From Hyphomicrobium sp. (GTDB lineage Bacteria > Pseudomonadota > Alphaproteobacteria > Rhizobiales > Hyphomicrobiaceae), in contig JAFWGI010000015.1 of NCBI GenBank assembly GCA_017512425.1, positions 248,001-312,000 of the forward strand: 64,000 bases of DNA. Reading direction: 5' to 3'. This document shows, one piece after another, positions 63,672-64,000 of this stretch. Made by a program: the position numbers and the translations under genes. The notes beneath the pieces were generated by a model. That model searched no databases. It was not told the DNA's origin and was given only the letters and a program-made list of their open reading frames with translations. Every line of letters begins with the position of its first letter. Position 1 is the first letter of the stretch.

Positions 63672-64000
63672 ATGAAAAAGCTTATTGTATCATTTGCTGC
63701 CTCGTTAATGGCAGCGACTGCAGCGATTGCGCAGACTGCACCGGAGCCGACGACGCCACCGGCACCCGCTGAGAAGATCGAAGAACCGGCAGCGCCGGCA
63801 GCAACGCCAGCGCCTGCTGCTGCGCCGTCGACGACAGCCGCAACACCCGCAGCAGGCGTAGTCACGCTGACCGACGAACAGGCGAAGGCCTGGGTCGATA
63901 AGCCGATCTACAGCAGCGACAATAAGAATCTCGGCGAAGTTGCCGCCATCGCACGCGGCTCATCTGGCGAAATCTCGGAAATCCATGCCGATATCGGCGG
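63672..64000 (+). CDS. Secreted PRC-barrel-type protein, 3' truncated by window
   Basis: The visible 109 residues have a signal peptide (MKKLIVSFAASLMAATAAIA), an Ala/Pro-rich linker (residues 22-65) and the start of a PRC-barrel-like domain (AWVDKPIYSSDNKNLGEVAA, then SSGEISEIHADIGG). Such periplasmic PRC-barrel proteins are frequent in alphaproteobacterial stress regulons. AAGGAG lies about 8 bases before the ATG. The gene runs off the right edge. Confidence 0.78.
   Translation, partial: MKKLIVSFAASLMAATAAIAQTAPEPTTPPAPAEKIEEPAAPAATPAPAAAPSTTAATPAAGVVTLTDEQAKAWVDKPIYSSDNKNLGEVAAIARGSSGEISEIHADIG

Overview
The window is a chromosomal segment of an alphaproteobacterium. The gene content points to the Hyphomicrobiales (Rhizobiales), probably Hyphomicrobiaceae-like. 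Supporting signs are lpxC-bamD-ligA, murA-DUF2948-hisD-UPF0262-maf-yacG, a split pntAA/pntAB/pntB transhydrogenase with an aa3-oxidase subunit IV gene in front, an S21 protein with a long tail, and above all a PhyR/NepR/EcfG general stress response locus with an HWE-family histidine kinase. The genus is an inference. No phage, insertion sequence or CRISPR array was recognised.

Layout. Bases 1-8.6 kb: end of lpxC, then bamD and ligA (+), followed by a reverse block with aminopeptidase P, prmA and a DUF3754 membrane protein. 8.6-20 kb: a membrane J-domain protein, UvrD/PcrA helicase, a large AsmA-type protein, two small DUF genes, fumarase C and a DUF2269 membrane protein. 20-30.4 kb (+): M3 oligopeptidase, Kup potassium transporter, the cox IV/pnt operon (with a colicin-immunity-like gene inside it), a permuted papain-like (C92) enzyme and an alpha/beta hydrolase. 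30.4-37.6 kb: rpsU with a twin 40-bp repeat behind it, purEK, ynfA, an MDR oxidoreductase, an ATP-dependent ligase with its partner MBL exonuclease, and two small DUF465 genes. 37.6-49.9 kb: DUF3297, a secreted protein with a VHL-beta-like domain, tRNA-Thr, murA, a double OmpA-domain protein, DUF2948, hisD, UPF0262, a CRP/adenylate cyclase pair, maf, yacG and tRNA-Phe. 50-51.9 kb: a stand-alone GyrI-like protein, a small cysteine-containing protein and trhO.

51.9-64 kb is the most interesting part. It holds the general stress response core (nepR, ecfG, phyR, an HWE kinase and a FAT GUY-type single-domain response regulator), all on the minus strand. Next to it is a cluster of stress-type genes (DUF883, DUF1328, CsbD, a degenerate GTPase-like membrane protein, a CRP/FNR regulator, an extended AI-2E-type transporter, very small membrane proteins and a PRC-barrel protein). 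Reading upstream regions by eye, I found six exact matches to the EcfG promoter pattern GGAAC-N16/17-CGTT. They lie in front of nepR, phyR, the DUF883 gene, the DUF1328 gene, csbD and a 25-residue membrane peptide gene. The region therefore looks like a self-contained regulon island in which the regulators and several of their likely targets sit side by side.

Limits: everything is read from sequence without alignments or searches. Family names rest on recognised motifs, and start sites were chosen from ribosome-binding-site spacing and family length. lpxC is cut at the left edge and the PRC-barrel gene at the right edge.
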